Source: a virus. Taken from it: DNA of 31,636 bases. The notes beneath the pieces are model-generated. The model did not search any database and was not told where the DNA came from. It saw only the letters and a list, made by a program, of their open reading frames with translations. Shown here one piece after another: positions 7,801 through 15,628 of this stretch (position 1 is the stretch's first letter; every line of letters starts with the position of its first letter). The stretch covers positions 1-31,636 of IMG/VR virus record IMGVR_UViG_3300030104_006434. One strand, given 5' to 3'. A program made the position numbers and the translations under genes.

Positions 7801-10751
7801 CTAGATTAAATGCTGTCAATATTGCTAGACACAAAGCATATAAAAAAATGTTTGGAGATGACTATTGGAAATATTTAAGTGGTCATAAAATGTTTACTCG
7901 CTCAAAGCTTATATTTGGACAAGGAACTGTAAATCCGAACATGCCTTCGCAAGATGGTGTAATCTTCGATCCTCGTATAGATTTGGGCGAAAAAAGTAAG
8001 GCTAGAGTTGTTTTAAACAAACGAAATGGAGAAGATTTTGAATTTCCTTTAGTAAAGAAATTGGGAAGTACTTGGCAGTACAAATGGGATGGAAAATTAC
8101 TTACTTCGGAAGAAGTACACGCAGAAACTTATCCAAAATATTTAGGAACAAATAAAAAAGCAAGAAGAGCAAAAACTTCCTTTTATCAAAGAGGTAATAC
8201 TGGAGCTATGGCTTGGAAACATCAAGAAATGACTTATAATATGCGACCTGATGTTGAAAGTGCAGAAATATACGATGGTAATGGAATTCATGTAGCTACA
8301 ATAAAAAAAGATTCTCGTGGTTACAATCAGATTTTTAAAGAAGGTGAAGATGCGGGAGTAATAAGTTATTTAGGGACTCCTGATGAAAATAAATTTGCAA
8401 CTGGTGAATATGCAAATTCTGAAACAAGGTCTGTTCATTTTAATAAAAGAATGACCTTAAAACCAACTTCTATAAATTTAATTCAATATCCAAGAGATAA
8501 AGATAAAAGCTATGGTAAAATGATGCCACAATTAATGAATTATCATTCTGACATAGAAGCTCAGACTGCAGCAATAGAAATGTTTAAAGATTCAGACCCT
8601 AGAAAAAAATTCTCTCCAAATTCTTTATTGAACGTATTAAAAGATGTAATGAGCGACAGTAATAAACTAAGTATCTTTATGAAAAATTATGTTAAAGCTG
8701 AAATTGATAATATGCCTATGGCATTTACACAAAATGCAATGTTAAATGCTGGAAATCATCCCACTCAAACAGGAATGAATAAAAATATAATCAAAAATGC
8801 AATTATGAACAGAATAGTAGATTTTCACACATATGGAAGTACACTAGATATTAATATGGATCCTTTTGGTGATGTTAAAGATGATGAAGCGGTTATTCCT
8901 TTTGACCATAATATTTCAAAAAATATTTTAAATATTATGAAAGCAAAAACAAGGGCAAGTCATACAAATTTTAGTTTAGATGAAGTAAATACTTGGTTAA
9001 AAACATTAAGGAAACCAATTGAAGTATTAATTATACGTTCTCCTGTGCCTCAAAAAAATGGATATATTGTTGCGAAAATTAAAGAATTACAATCAATTGG
9101 AGATACAATAGTATTAGGAGATGGTGCAATTAAAAATGACTTAGAGGCTGATGGAGATGGCGATAAAGTGACTATAGTAATGGCAAACAATGAAAATAAA
9201 AAATTGGTAGAAATATTAAAAGAAAGACATCAGTCCATAGAGCCATTAAGCTATGAAAAAGGTGGAAGTAATTTAAATATTGCTGATATATCTCAAATGA
9301 ATATGTTAATTCAGTCTATGATAAAAGGACAAGGTTCAATAAATCAAATTGCTACAATTAGTCGTTCTCTAGGCATAATAAAAACATGGTTTAAATCAAT
9401 TACTATTGAAACAGAAAAATATAATATGGGTGAAATAGTTCAAGGTACAGCAGGAACAACTATGCGTGGTCCTACTAAGTCTAAAGACGATAAATTTCAA
9501 CAAACAAAATCTAGTGGTAAACGTAAATGGAAAATTGTAATGCGAGATTTAGATAAAGAAATGGTATATGACCATGGAAGAGGAGTAAAAGATACAGTTG
9601 CTCGTCATTATTATCATTATTTACAAGCTTCATTTGACCATGGACAATTTTTATTATTAGATAAGTGGGAATATAGTAGAAATAGACTTTATGAAATGGC
9701 ATTTAAATATGAAAATGAATCGGGAGAAGCTGAATCAATTCCTTATGGTGCATTAAGAGAAGAAGTTCTTTCAGAAAATAATTATGAGCCAGGCAATGGT
9801 ATATTGCATCCAGACCATTTAGAAATGATTATTGAAAATTTATTAATGCCTACTGCTGAAGTAGGTCAATTACTAAGTGGAATTGAAAACGGAAAGCCAA
9901 TTCCTTTTTCTAATCATATTGAAAAAAGTCGTCGGTATTTAGATTTTATTGAAAATAGAAAAAAAAATCAATTTGAATTTGAAACTAAATATGAACAGAG
10001 TTATAAATATACCATTGAAGGAAAAAATGAAATAAATAGTTTACATGAGACTATGGCTACTGCGGTAAGCTCTTTTATTGATGAGAATAGGTTAGACGCT
10101 AGTATGTTTGAAATAAGCGGTGAACATAGTAAAGCTGTAAATATTAAAGTAATGAGAGAAAATATTGATGAGTTTATTGAAATGGGAAATATTCTTGCAA
10201 TTTCAGATGCTGGATTTAATGAAAGCGATTTTAATAAGCTTTCTAAAGAAGAAAAAATGTCTATTATGAGAAAATCAAATCAAGATATTAATAAAGCGCA
10301 TACTGACGCAATTAATTTTAAAACTGATATTTCTAGAATACTTACTAAAGTTGAAAATCGTTCTAAAGAAGATAATGAATTAATAGATGATGTTCCATTT
10401 GACGTAAACAAATGGTCATTTGACCCACTAGCTAGAAATATTTATGAAAAATGGATTGATGCAACAAAGAATTATACTAAATCGCAAAGATTTCAATTTA
10501 CTTTAAAATTTTTATTTGACACTGCTAATCCTGACATAGGTTATAGACAAAGGGATATAAGAATGATACCTCCTTCTAGTCGAATAACAGAAAGTAGCAT
10601 TTTTGACCCAGACTTAATGGAAGTGTATTTTACATCTTATAATAAAATAAATGATAATTATAATGAAAATATGTTAAAAGATAGCGGGTGGATGGAAAGC
10701 TTATATCAATTAAATAAATATGAATGGGAAAAATCGGGGTGTATTTCATGA
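1812..10751 (+). CDS. giant polyvalent virion protein: metallopeptidase, AlkB and RNAP-like domains (2979 aa)
   Basis: One uninterrupted frame of 2979 codons. Residues 1 to about 570 resemble large phage ejection proteins, with amphipathic Gly/Ala-rich patches and an LQEGLTERFQEN helix. A zincin motif HEAVH is at 988-992, with downstream EEFVAE (1077-1082) as likely third ligand. An AlkB-type 2OG-Fe(II) oxygenase spans about 1310-1485: H1404-x-D1406 and H1466 would bind iron, and R1475/R1481 (ERVSITYR) bind 2-oxoglutarate. Residues 2409-2458 carry RSPVP, then 38 residues on EADGDGDKV (D2447, D2449, D2451), matching the NADFDGD catalytic loop of two-barrel RNA polymerases; PSQDGVIF (2045-2052) could begin the first barrel. 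The domain mix fits 'polyvalent proteins', which are packaged and injected with phage DNA. The zincin and AlkB calls are strong. The polymerase call is motif-based and could instead be an acidic calcium-binding loop. The gene overlaps the next as ATGA. Confidence 0.85.
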   Translation: MPNLEDYEKEANELLNKNSPYAMGEEKAILDFIPLMLNDGKTVQHQILYNDIKKLLHQKGYDEEVPSYSPDAKNEFTLSSFNVGDGSKNSQRFQHYRKMLKDVANKNSTFLNLTETHKKRIIDNEAIALTSFQNYVEDNLPKDLSSEDKKDITRYQNAYLKGVWLPTVKRSIDRYAQEESVHRSSEYWKIGLANATAGLFEGVSSSLPTYLGGQDKGLFDRISDHINEYSKTFETGTGMFSLTDAEAKAEYGVALDIPFTDVDIPTLKENYALHKVIEAVASNPTSIAMMASAMRGGGKTPGFKNQAIGTLKNMALPTTVGYLIETGYFQREFEENLLSQKEMAELQRKMLPDGDEKAHKDFFEEFKIEIDDGQYITADKLDEEQINNISRGIAREYGMYSTMAEAVSSVGFSMGSAAFRSGKSLVSAKYLRSKSGQQAMANQWYKKIGKKFSGKAGWLSANMLQEGLTERFQENMNIELMDDYLANYKKLSEEEKQERLSSATFGGMAMGGVFEGARGIYNIARNVGQQTPEAEFTELNDQEAKAYREQVQEIKSEIETASKNKKPFINMVDQSVILRSLKDSNMKFSQEVLINSLNAYKSVTSIHPNGVNEIIIDQYFQARRQDGTLTNNKKLLAVLKHPKTSKVLLNKLEIDAGSLKNVGISDIEIKAVFPNYIPPKQKAKSVNTKYTSNSDIPLQSTGKINQTNTSIDQDIAEVSASLTQNLKIKDATKGQLEIRTKLKARLDSLKKQRDSRTKVQNNNAQLDSNTFRAPLKDGQDPVLINRVFGKKLADHKLKSVVGPLPSDGKDNAEYGFKVVGVSQGVNPLTNKKEKVYNVVPTPKSFDTFKGLFGKAPPKNSVYQIYESEIAISVDASMKRYKPQEGVKAPITKNKVAEKQNMPQPKGIRLAVSDKKNGLKEVLDYIAVNSDNKRNKGIATLLKKGLKNKISIDFNGALKTAGVFSVKNNSIQLSPRGKTDIELEDLILHEAVHGLTSEKIKLYKNNKLKKNTKAYKSVKQLDEIYNTIKDGLSKDEETSIKALQTLIADVKTGKISKKDITSFQKELKEDFYGFTKLEEFVAELMTNPRFQQKLQKIKYQNSNKSLLDKVKELIIKIFNIDKTDNALFNALANAINVVGSDIIRTEPKEKGMTFSSFDQPIEVGDLKNTTTATISDLAYIRPNFETILEAFKKSKKKTMKAFMSLAPRLIENYRLIKSESGDILILEDGKAIGEIKADETEKGLRTESLILGKGKKAIIVNNVVSVNNADTQVAKYNIPPIKSEKITQNISKPKAKPTKTTKSGVTLYKKLYSNLSNQFDAFANLIKQTMNVVGLSKGERLWNKYASWYGDVDYTYSGKTHKMQEMPSEIQAIARNIEQQLGIEEGYFNSALANVFPRGQQLGEHADDEKIFVRENKTIGKVATVSLGGSTKIIIRNVKTNKKESILVQDGDLYVMPGQTFQIEHKHSVTPTQGERVSITYRHIPKSRLLTKKAANIASSNKGQKPEGFLNIIANADMDKEELTDDVITTGAQNVVDDIANNLGEPEPSTAPDPNIDGIEEDFPMDGFNENIDERDYNIFSGLGFNKGNLQRNDQKRANDAFEYLWLELQTRFDVDQMFWSSWKNMMQNRLEGTVFSKQFKKWSDGYQVQFDGASDYTGVHDGQFIVEFDDKKKGDLPFSPEEAKKLVDIAEWTEETVRQGLNINDNGLEKETKSVNTGKIENSFFRAIEYIPTAKQNIAIAKSIEDANSFDDWVNLVSSDQFIMENGFFLAGNRKLIDFFDYDADGVLRNKFLRFYLSGLPENRTPTNRGKSQKGAIRTLYGIYTANTKNDKDPIYKFRFMNHRNRVINRYNTPNKMRTRAIERTKQFDTQDLIYLSINDLYRWVQNDNPKSKYKVRTVSQEGYRFDVTAFTRSLMKADMVPLMIRGDSELVPIVRLTKEDKIKGYVPEKYWAEELGDLTTEEQLEFAKWGEGYLANEKTDEYLKEVVGFSGKNGIARLNAVNIARHKAYKKMFGDDYWKYLSGHKMFTRSKLIFGQGTVNPNMPSQDGVIFDPRIDLGEKSKARVVLNKRNGEDFEFPLVKKLGSTWQYKWDGKLLTSEEVHAETYPKYLGTNKKARRAKTSFYQRGNTGAMAWKHQEMTYNMRPDVESAEIYDGNGIHVATIKKDSRGYNQIFKEGEDAGVISYLGTPDENKFATGEYANSETRSVHFNKRMTLKPTSINLIQYPRDKDKSYGKMMPQLMNYHSDIEAQTAAIEMFKDSDPRKKFSPNSLLNVLKDVMSDSNKLSIFMKNYVKAEIDNMPMAFTQNAMLNAGNHPTQTGMNKNIIKNAIMNRIVDFHTYGSTLDINMDPFGDVKDDEAVIPFDHNISKNILNIMKAKTRASHTNFSLDEVNTWLKTLRKPIEVLIIRSPVPQKNGYIVAKIKELQSIGDTIVLGDGAIKNDLEADGDGDKVTIVMANNENKKLVEILKERHQSIEPLSYEKGGSNLNIADISQMNMLIQSMIKGQGSINQIATISRSLGIIKTWFKSITIETEKYNMGEIVQGTAGTTMRGPTKSKDDKFQQTKSSGKRKWKIVMRDLDKEMVYDHGRGVKDTVARHYYHYLQASFDHGQFLLLDKWEYSRNRLYEMAFKYENESGEAESIPYGALREEVLSENNYEPGNGILHPDHLEMIIENLLMPTAEVGQLLSGIENGKPIPFSNHIEKSRRYLDFIENRKKNQFEFETKYEQSYKYTIEGKNEINSLHETMATAVSSFIDENRLDASMFEISGEHSKAVNIKVMRENIDEFIEMGNILAISDAGFNESDFNKLSKEEKMSIMRKSNQDINKAHTDAINFKTDISRILTKVENRSKEDNELIDDVPFDVNKWSFDPLARNIYEKWIDATKNYTKSQRFQFTLKFLFDTANPDIGYRQRDIRMIPPSSRITESSIFDPDLMEVYFTSYNKINDNYNENMLKDSGWMESLYQLNKYEWEKSGCIS

Positions 10752-13700
10752 GTAGAAATATTTGCAATGAAGGTGAACAAGGATATAAGGAAGCTTATAC
10801 TAATTTAGAAGATTTAAAGATACCAAAAGAATCAAATTATAAAAGTATTGTTGAAAAATTTGAACAAAAAGTTCAAGGCACAGCTAAAAAAAGGTCTGTG
10901 AACTTTGGTCAATTTCTTGCTAGAAAATTTCATTATAAAAAGACTCCAATAACTGAAAAAGATTTACAAAAAGTTGGAAAACAATTATTCGGTACAGATA
11001 TAGAAGGTAGAAAAATGATGGAAATATTTAAAATAGGTAATGTTTTAAATAGTCAACCTCATTTGCAAGAAGCTTTTTATTATGAGGCAAATAGAATAGC
11101 TAATAAATATATAGAAGGTTTAGAGGGTGATAGTAATTTTATACTTGGAAGAACTGAAATTTTAAATGTGCCTATACCTGATTTACATAAATTTCCTTAT
11201 GGTGCTATTATTGAATTTTCTTCTATGTTAAATGATTTTTATTTAGATAAAGAAAAGGGAGCTGATTTAGATATAAAAAAAGGATATTTTGGTAATTTGC
11301 AATTAGAGTTTACTCTTACAAGAAAGATGACAAGAAAAACTACTAATCCTTATTTTATTAACTATATACGATCTATTATAAAAAAACCATCTGATGAACA
11401 AGCTTTTAATCGAAAATACATGGTTCCATCTGATACATTTGACAATAGAGGAAGATTAAACTTTAAACCAAATAATAAAGACGTATATAGAATAGATAAA
11501 GATGATAAAGGAAAAATTATTTATGATGATACTGCATTAATACCAAATGCAAAAAAAGGAGAACCTATTAAATATGATAGAAAATCTCATGGAATTAATG
11601 ATATGTATAATCGTGTAATTCCAATATCATTTAAAAATTATTTTGGTACTGCTTTAGCAGATAAAACAGAATTAATGGAATTATTGCATCGTTATCAACA
11701 AGGAAAAGTATTTTTTGATAAGAAGGGAATGGCTTGGCATTATACAACTTGGGGTAAGGTAAAAGGTAAGGGCGGCAAACAATTGTTTTATGAGGATAAT
11801 CCTTCAAAGCCAATATATAGATGGATGAATCCAATACCTTATGTATTAAACAAAAAGAAAGAATTTGTTAATTATAATCCAAGCGAAATGGACACTAAAT
11901 TAGTAAAGGAAAAAGACGATAAAGGAAATACAATTAATGAAAAATGGGTATTCGGAAAAAACAATAAGCCTTTAATTTTAGATAAAAAAGTAAGGGTAAA
12001 TGAATCTCAGTTTGGAGAGTTTCACGAGTTAGTAAATGGATTTCAATCAATTTTAAGAGCGTTTGGAGTTCAAGTAAAAGCTGAGAAAGAAAAACAAACA
12101 AAAAGAAAATTAAAAATATATGAAACTGCTAAACAAAATATGGATGATGAGCGTTTTGAAGAGTTTAAAAATGAATTGGGGATAATTTTTGAAGGAGACC
12201 AAAGTGAATTGCATGGATTAGATGAGTTTCATTTAAATAGAAAAATGTATTTCCCAATAAAATACACTCATGCTAGGTTGCTTTTTGGTTTAGATAAAGC
12301 TTTAGACCAATTAGAAATGAAACAAATTAAAAACAACGAATTATTGCAAACATCTAAAATTCAAAAAAATCCTTTAAAATTTAAACAATTAAGAGAAGAG
12401 TCTATTAATAATCAAAATACAATTGATTATGTAATTCAAATGAAAGATATGTTAGCAAGTGATGATTTAGCAACAGATGGTTCTGCTCAAAAAAATCCAA
12501 TATTTATTCAAACATATTTAAAGAATTTTAAAACTGCATCACATATTATAGATAAAATGCAATCTCGCTTAGATGAGTTAATATTGCATGACTATGTTGA
12601 AGATACTGCAAAAGGATTGCAAAGAAACGAAGTCGGTTTAAATTTAATGGAATTGATTGCTAATTCTCCTAATGAGCCTAAAACAATAGATTATGCAATG
12701 AATTTGTTAAAGATTACTTATCAATTTCCTGATGCTATTGGTAGCGTTCTAGGAATAAAGCATACAGATGCTGGAATGAAAAAATTATTTAATCGAATTT
12801 CTCCTGATATTAATCAACTATTTAGGAATTATTCTTCATTTAATGCGGGTTCTTTATTAATGAGCCCAACTGATGGATTAATAAATTTAATTAGTAGTAT
12901 TCAAGATGTTATTGAATCGGGTAGTCAATCTTTTTTAGATGCATATTCTGATTATCAAAGCGCAACAAAATACTGGGAAGAATTAGCAGAAAACAAAGGA
13001 GGCGTTGTTACATTTCAAAAATATTTAGAGAATGTAGTAGACCGTTTTTTAAGAGTATCTGAAATTGAAGAGGGTTACTTTTTAAGAGACGAGTATAAAA
13101 ATGAATACAAAAAAATGTTAAAAGACATTAATACTCTAAATCCAGAAGAAATTAGTTCAGGTGCAAAAAAACATATTAAAAGAGTTCAAGCTTCTATCAA
13201 AATTTTAGATAATAAAATGCCTACTAAAATACAAAAAGGTCTTCAAGAGTTTGCTAAATATGCAGTAACACATAAATTAGAATTTTCTAGATACCAAAAA
13301 GATTCTAAAGGAACTTGGAAAAGTTTAGCAAATGTTTATCAAGTATTTCCATCAATTGCTTTGACAGAAAAACAATTAAGAGTTGTTTCTTTTATTGTAG
13401 GGTATAAAAAAGCTGAAAAATATTTTAAAGGCACAAATGCTACTCAAGATGATATTATAGATCATGCAAAAGAATATGTATTTCAAGCTCAATTCGCCTT
13501 AGAAACTAATTTAGCAGGGTTAAAAGGTGGTACTTCTGCTTCTAAGTTGTGGTATAATATTACATTTTTTCAAACTCAAAAAACTGGATGGGAACTAGAT
13601 GTGCATAAAGGTTGGTTTAGTCAATTTAGAAATCCAGCTTATTTATTAATGCAAAAACAAAAAGAAAAAGCATTAAGAAGTACTGCAAAAAACTTTGATA

Positions 13701-14341
13701 AAAATGTAAAAGCACCTTTAAAAGCTTATTCAAATGCAATTAGAAGTTTAATGAGCATAGTTCCAGGCAATAAATCAGCAAAAAAAAGAAGAGATGCATT
13801 AAATACTTTATCTCCTATGATAGGAAGAGGTAATTTATTTTTTGCTACATTTGGTATAGCGTCTGCTGCTACAAGTTTAGCATTATTTTCAGCTTCTCCA
13901 GTGTTACCAATGTTTGCTAGTTTAAGGAAGTGGCTTTTTGCAAATGATAGTTGGCGAGTTGTTGCGGGATTAAATTCTAAATTATATTCTGCTCCAATTA
14001 CATTATCTGTTGCTTCTTATTATATTTTAAAATCAATATTAAGCGATGAAGATGAAGATGATGACATATTTTATGAAATTCAAAGAAACACTAGACATGT
14101 TACTGGTGTAGCAGGTAGTGATATTGTAACTTTAGGTTTAAAATCAGCTCAAATATTAGATAATGCAATGAATGATAAAGATAAAAAAAGTAAAATTAAA
14201 TTTTCTGCTGAAACTGGAGTAGCTAGTACTGTAACTGAGCCAGTTATAAATTATACAGGCAAAGCCATTAAAAGTGGATTAGAGCTATTAGATGATACTG
14301 ATATTAATCTTAGGTACAATAGATATGGTAGAGAGTATTAA
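10748..14341 (+). CDS. large internal/ejection-type virion protein (1197 aa)
   Basis: I place the start at the ATG in the ATGA overlap with the giant gene (MSRNICNEG), which favours translational coupling; an in-frame ATG at 10724 would add eight residues. The protein is mostly hydrophilic and helical. Near the C-terminus there are two hydrophobic stretches, about residues 1026-1060 (GNLFFATFGIASAATSLALF) and 1078-1098 (APITLSVASYYILKSIL), followed by an acidic run (DEDEDDD, about 1100). An aromatic segment FFQTQKTGWELDVHKGWFSQ precedes them. This architecture suits a protein stored in the capsid and inserted into or across the host membrane during DNA entry, as for podovirus ejection proteins. 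No enzyme motif is visible. It is the last virion gene before the attachment site. Confidence 0.8.
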   Translation: MSRNICNEGEQGYKEAYTNLEDLKIPKESNYKSIVEKFEQKVQGTAKKRSVNFGQFLARKFHYKKTPITEKDLQKVGKQLFGTDIEGRKMMEIFKIGNVLNSQPHLQEAFYYEANRIANKYIEGLEGDSNFILGRTEILNVPIPDLHKFPYGAIIEFSSMLNDFYLDKEKGADLDIKKGYFGNLQLEFTLTRKMTRKTTNPYFINYIRSIIKKPSDEQAFNRKYMVPSDTFDNRGRLNFKPNNKDVYRIDKDDKGKIIYDDTALIPNAKKGEPIKYDRKSHGINDMYNRVIPISFKNYFGTALADKTELMELLHRYQQGKVFFDKKGMAWHYTTWGKVKGKGGKQLFYEDNPSKPIYRWMNPIPYVLNKKKEFVNYNPSEMDTKLVKEKDDKGNTINEKWVFGKNNKPLILDKKVRVNESQFGEFHELVNGFQSILRAFGVQVKAEKEKQTKRKLKIYETAKQNMDDERFEEFKNELGIIFEGDQSELHGLDEFHLNRKMYFPIKYTHARLLFGLDKALDQLEMKQIKNNELLQTSKIQKNPLKFKQLREESINNQNTIDYVIQMKDMLASDDLATDGSAQKNPIFIQTYLKNFKTASHIIDKMQSRLDELILHDYVEDTAKGLQRNEVGLNLMELIANSPNEPKTIDYAMNLLKITYQFPDAIGSVLGIKHTDAGMKKLFNRISPDINQLFRNYSSFNAGSLLMSPTDGLINLISSIQDVIESGSQSFLDAYSDYQSATKYWEELAENKGGVVTFQKYLENVVDRFLRVSEIEEGYFLRDEYKNEYKKMLKDINTLNPEEISSGAKKHIKRVQASIKILDNKMPTKIQKGLQEFAKYAVTHKLEFSRYQKDSKGTWKSLANVYQVFPSIALTEKQLRVVSFIVGYKKAEKYFKGTNATQDDIIDHAKEYVFQAQFALETNLAGLKGGTSASKLWYNITFFQTQKTGWELDVHKGWFSQFRNPAYLLMQKQKEKALRSTAKNFDKNVKAPLKAYSNAIRSLMSIVPGNKSAKKRRDALNTLSPMIGRGNLFFATFGIASAATSLALFSASPVLPMFASLRKWLFANDSWRVVAGLNSKLYSAPITLSVASYYILKSILSDEDEDDDIFYEIQRNTRHVTGVAGSDIVTLGLKSAQILDNAMNDKDKKSKIKFSAETGVASTVTEPVINYTGKAIKSGLELLDDTDINLRYNRYGREY

Positions 14342-14344
14342 CTT

Positions 14345-14366
14345 CCGTTACAAATACGTTACAAAT
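14345..14366 (+). repeat. arm-type direct repeat, left copy
   Basis: CCGTTACAAATAC followed by GTTACAAAT, giving two tandem copies of an 11-base unit (CGTTACAAATA/T). The same unit recurs at 14525-14546 on the other side of the tRNA core, in the same orientation. Likely an arm-type binding site for the integrase N-terminal domain (inference). Confidence 0.55.
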
Positions 14367-14409
14367 TATTATTGAAAAGTAGGATAATATTTAGGATTTA
14401 TAGAGAATT

Positions 14410-14468
14410 GCCTGGGTGGTGGAATTGGTAGACACTACGGACTTAAAATCCGTTGGCAGCAATGCCGT
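14410..14468 (+). pseudogene. 5' two thirds of tRNA-Leu (anticodon TAA)
   Basis: The acceptor 5' strand (GCCTGGG), D arm (GGAATTGGTAGACAC), anticodon stem ACGGA/TCCGT around the loop CTTAAAA (anticodon TAA) and a class II variable arm (GGCA/TGCC) are all canonical for tRNA-Leu. The sequence then diverges. There is no T arm (GGTTC) and no CCCAGGC to pair with the acceptor, so this is not a functional tRNA. It is best read as the phage copy of the host attB, covering the 5' part of the gene rather than the more usual 3' part. Confidence 0.8.
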
Positions 14469-14524
14469 AAAAAGGCTCATTTATAGAGGGTAAAGTAAGG
14501 TAGGTTGGTATGCCTAAATATGTC

Positions 14525-14546
14525 CCGTTACAAATACAGGACAAAT
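14525..14546 (+). repeat. arm-type direct repeat, right copy
   Basis: CCGTTACAAATAC identical to the left copy, followed by a degenerate second unit AGGACAAAT. The AGGA of this second unit is also the ribosome binding site of the GTG-start integrase, so integrase bound here could repress its own translation or transcription (inference). Confidence 0.5.
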
Positions 14547-14547
14547 C

Positions 14548-15504
14548 GTGGCAAAAAAGAGGGGTAAATTAAAAAAGAATTTCTATCTTACGGATGATGG
14601 TACAATCCAATTCCGTAAAATGATTCGTGGTAACCTGATTACTGGTAGAACAGGTATGACCGATGTACATCAAGTAAATAAATATGCTGAAGAAATTAGA
14701 CATCAGCTTATTTCCCAACATTATAAATTAAAATCTCAAAAAAGAAAAAAAGCTAAACTTGGTTCTTTAGTAAAAAAATGGCTTATAACAAAAGAGGGAT
14801 TGGAAAAAGAAACAATTCGGACTTATAAAGATAATGCTACTTATTATATTAATAATGGATTACCTAAGAATTGCAGCCCTAGTAGAATTAAATCAGTTCG
14901 TAGAGATTATAATATTTTTGCAAGATGGTGTATTAAAAAAGGGTATGATGTTGAGGAATTAAAAGGAGAGACTGAATCGGAAGCAAGGATACGAGTTTTA
15001 AATGATGATGAGATTAAAAGATTTTTTAAAGTTTGTGATCAAACTGATGCACATTGGAGATACAAGAAAAAACATCAAGACTTTAAAGATTGTATGGAGT
15101 TTATTCATTATACAGGTGCAAGGAGAAAAGAAGCAAATGCACCAAAAAAAGAATGGCTTAGAAAAAACAACAATGATGAATATTATTTGGAAGTGATAAA
15201 AAAAGGTGGGAACAAAAGAGTAATACGGATTAATGAACAAGCTTTAGAGGTTTTAAAACGTAGGAATTTTGAATTTTGGAATTACGATGTTCAATGGTTA
15301 ACTAAGCGTTATAAACATTTATGTAGACAGGCAGGTATTCATGACACACAACTTCATGATTTACGAAGGACGTTTGGATATAGATTATTAGTAGGAGGGA
15401 CTGATATAGCTATTGTAGCTAGATTATTAGGTATCAGTATAAAAGTAGCATATAAACATTATACACCATTAATGGTAAGCGAAATAAAAAACTTCACCAT
15501 ATAA
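14548..15504 (+). CDS. int: tyrosine-family phage integrase (318 aa)
   Basis: Catalyses site-specific recombination between attP and the host tRNA-Leu gene. The catalytic C-terminal domain shows TGARRKE (R192), the beta-hairpin lysines of KKGGNKR (218-224), HDLRR (H270, R273) and the nucleophile Y305 in YKHYTPL. The usual His/Trp of the LGH box is Ile in LLGIS, a tolerated but less common change. The N-terminal part is basic (KRGKLKK and KSQKRKKAKL), as in arm-binding and core-binding domains. The start is GTG 14548 with AGGA six bases upstream, inside the right attP arm repeat. Normal length for the family. It lies next to its own attP, and the probable repressor follows on the same strand. 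Confidence 0.95.
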   Translation: MAKKRGKLKKNFYLTDDGTIQFRKMIRGNLITGRTGMTDVHQVNKYAEEIRHQLISQHYKLKSQKRKKAKLGSLVKKWLITKEGLEKETIRTYKDNATYYINNGLPKNCSPSRIKSVRRDYNIFARWCIKKGYDVEELKGETESEARIRVLNDDEIKRFFKVCDQTDAHWRYKKKHQDFKDCMEFIHYTGARRKEANAPKKEWLRKNNNDEYYLEVIKKGGNKRVIRINEQALEVLKRRNFEFWNYDVQWLTKRYKHLCRQAGIHDTQLHDLRRTFGYRLLVGGTDIAIVARLLGISIKVAYKHYTPLMVSEIKNFTI

Positions 15505-15563
15505 TGTATATTAATGTATATTTACACTCTTGAGTGAGGCTATTTTAAAATATTATATAAAAA

Positions 15564-15582
15564 ATTAGGGGTTCTCCCTAAT
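15564..15582 (-). terminator. rho-independent terminator, minus strand
   Basis: Perfect 7-bp stem ATTAGGG/CCCTAAT with a 5-base loop. Read on the minus strand the stem is followed by TTTTTTATA, a proper U tract; on the plus strand it is not. No minus-strand gene ends here, so it would terminate a short or antisense transcript begun near 15610. Confidence 0.6.
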
Positions 15583-15609
15583 ACAGTTCCTTGCTTCTAT
15601 AGTAGGGGT

Positions 15610-15618
15610 CTGTTGCTT
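15610..15618 (-). promoter_or_regulatory. recurrent motif AAGCAACAG, copy E
   Basis: The minus strand reads CTTAAGCAACAGACCCC, then TACTAT, a possible -10 box five bases after the motif. A hairpin (15629-15670) lies just upstream in that direction, as with the copies at 19785, 28718 and 30351. Any transcript would reach the terminator at 15582-15564 after a few dozen bases. Confidence 0.45.
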
Positions 15619-15628
15619 AAGGTTTGTG

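Larger units (their letters stand above)
14345..14546. other. attP: probable phage attachment site (attP)
   Basis: The gap between the last virion gene and the integrase contains a truncated tRNA-Leu (14410-14468). Around it are two nested pairs of direct repeats: ATTTATAGAG at 14396-14405 and 14479-14488, and CCGTTACAAATAC at 14345-14357 and 14525-14537. A tRNA core with flanking arm repeats, next to a tyrosine recombinase gene, is the expected layout of attP. Phage genes on both sides argue against a prophage/host junction. The exact crossover point cannot be read without the host sequence. Confidence 0.75.

Noticed and set aside
9141-9170. Calcium-binding DxDxDG loop in the giant protein
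   Set aside because: Still possible, but the upstream R-x-P at polymerase-like spacing and the following beta strand fit the RNAP loop better; kept as the named alternative.
14410-14500. Complete tRNA-Leu gene
   Set aside because: No T arm and no CCCAGGC strand after the variable arm; only the 5' part is present, so it is called an att fragment.
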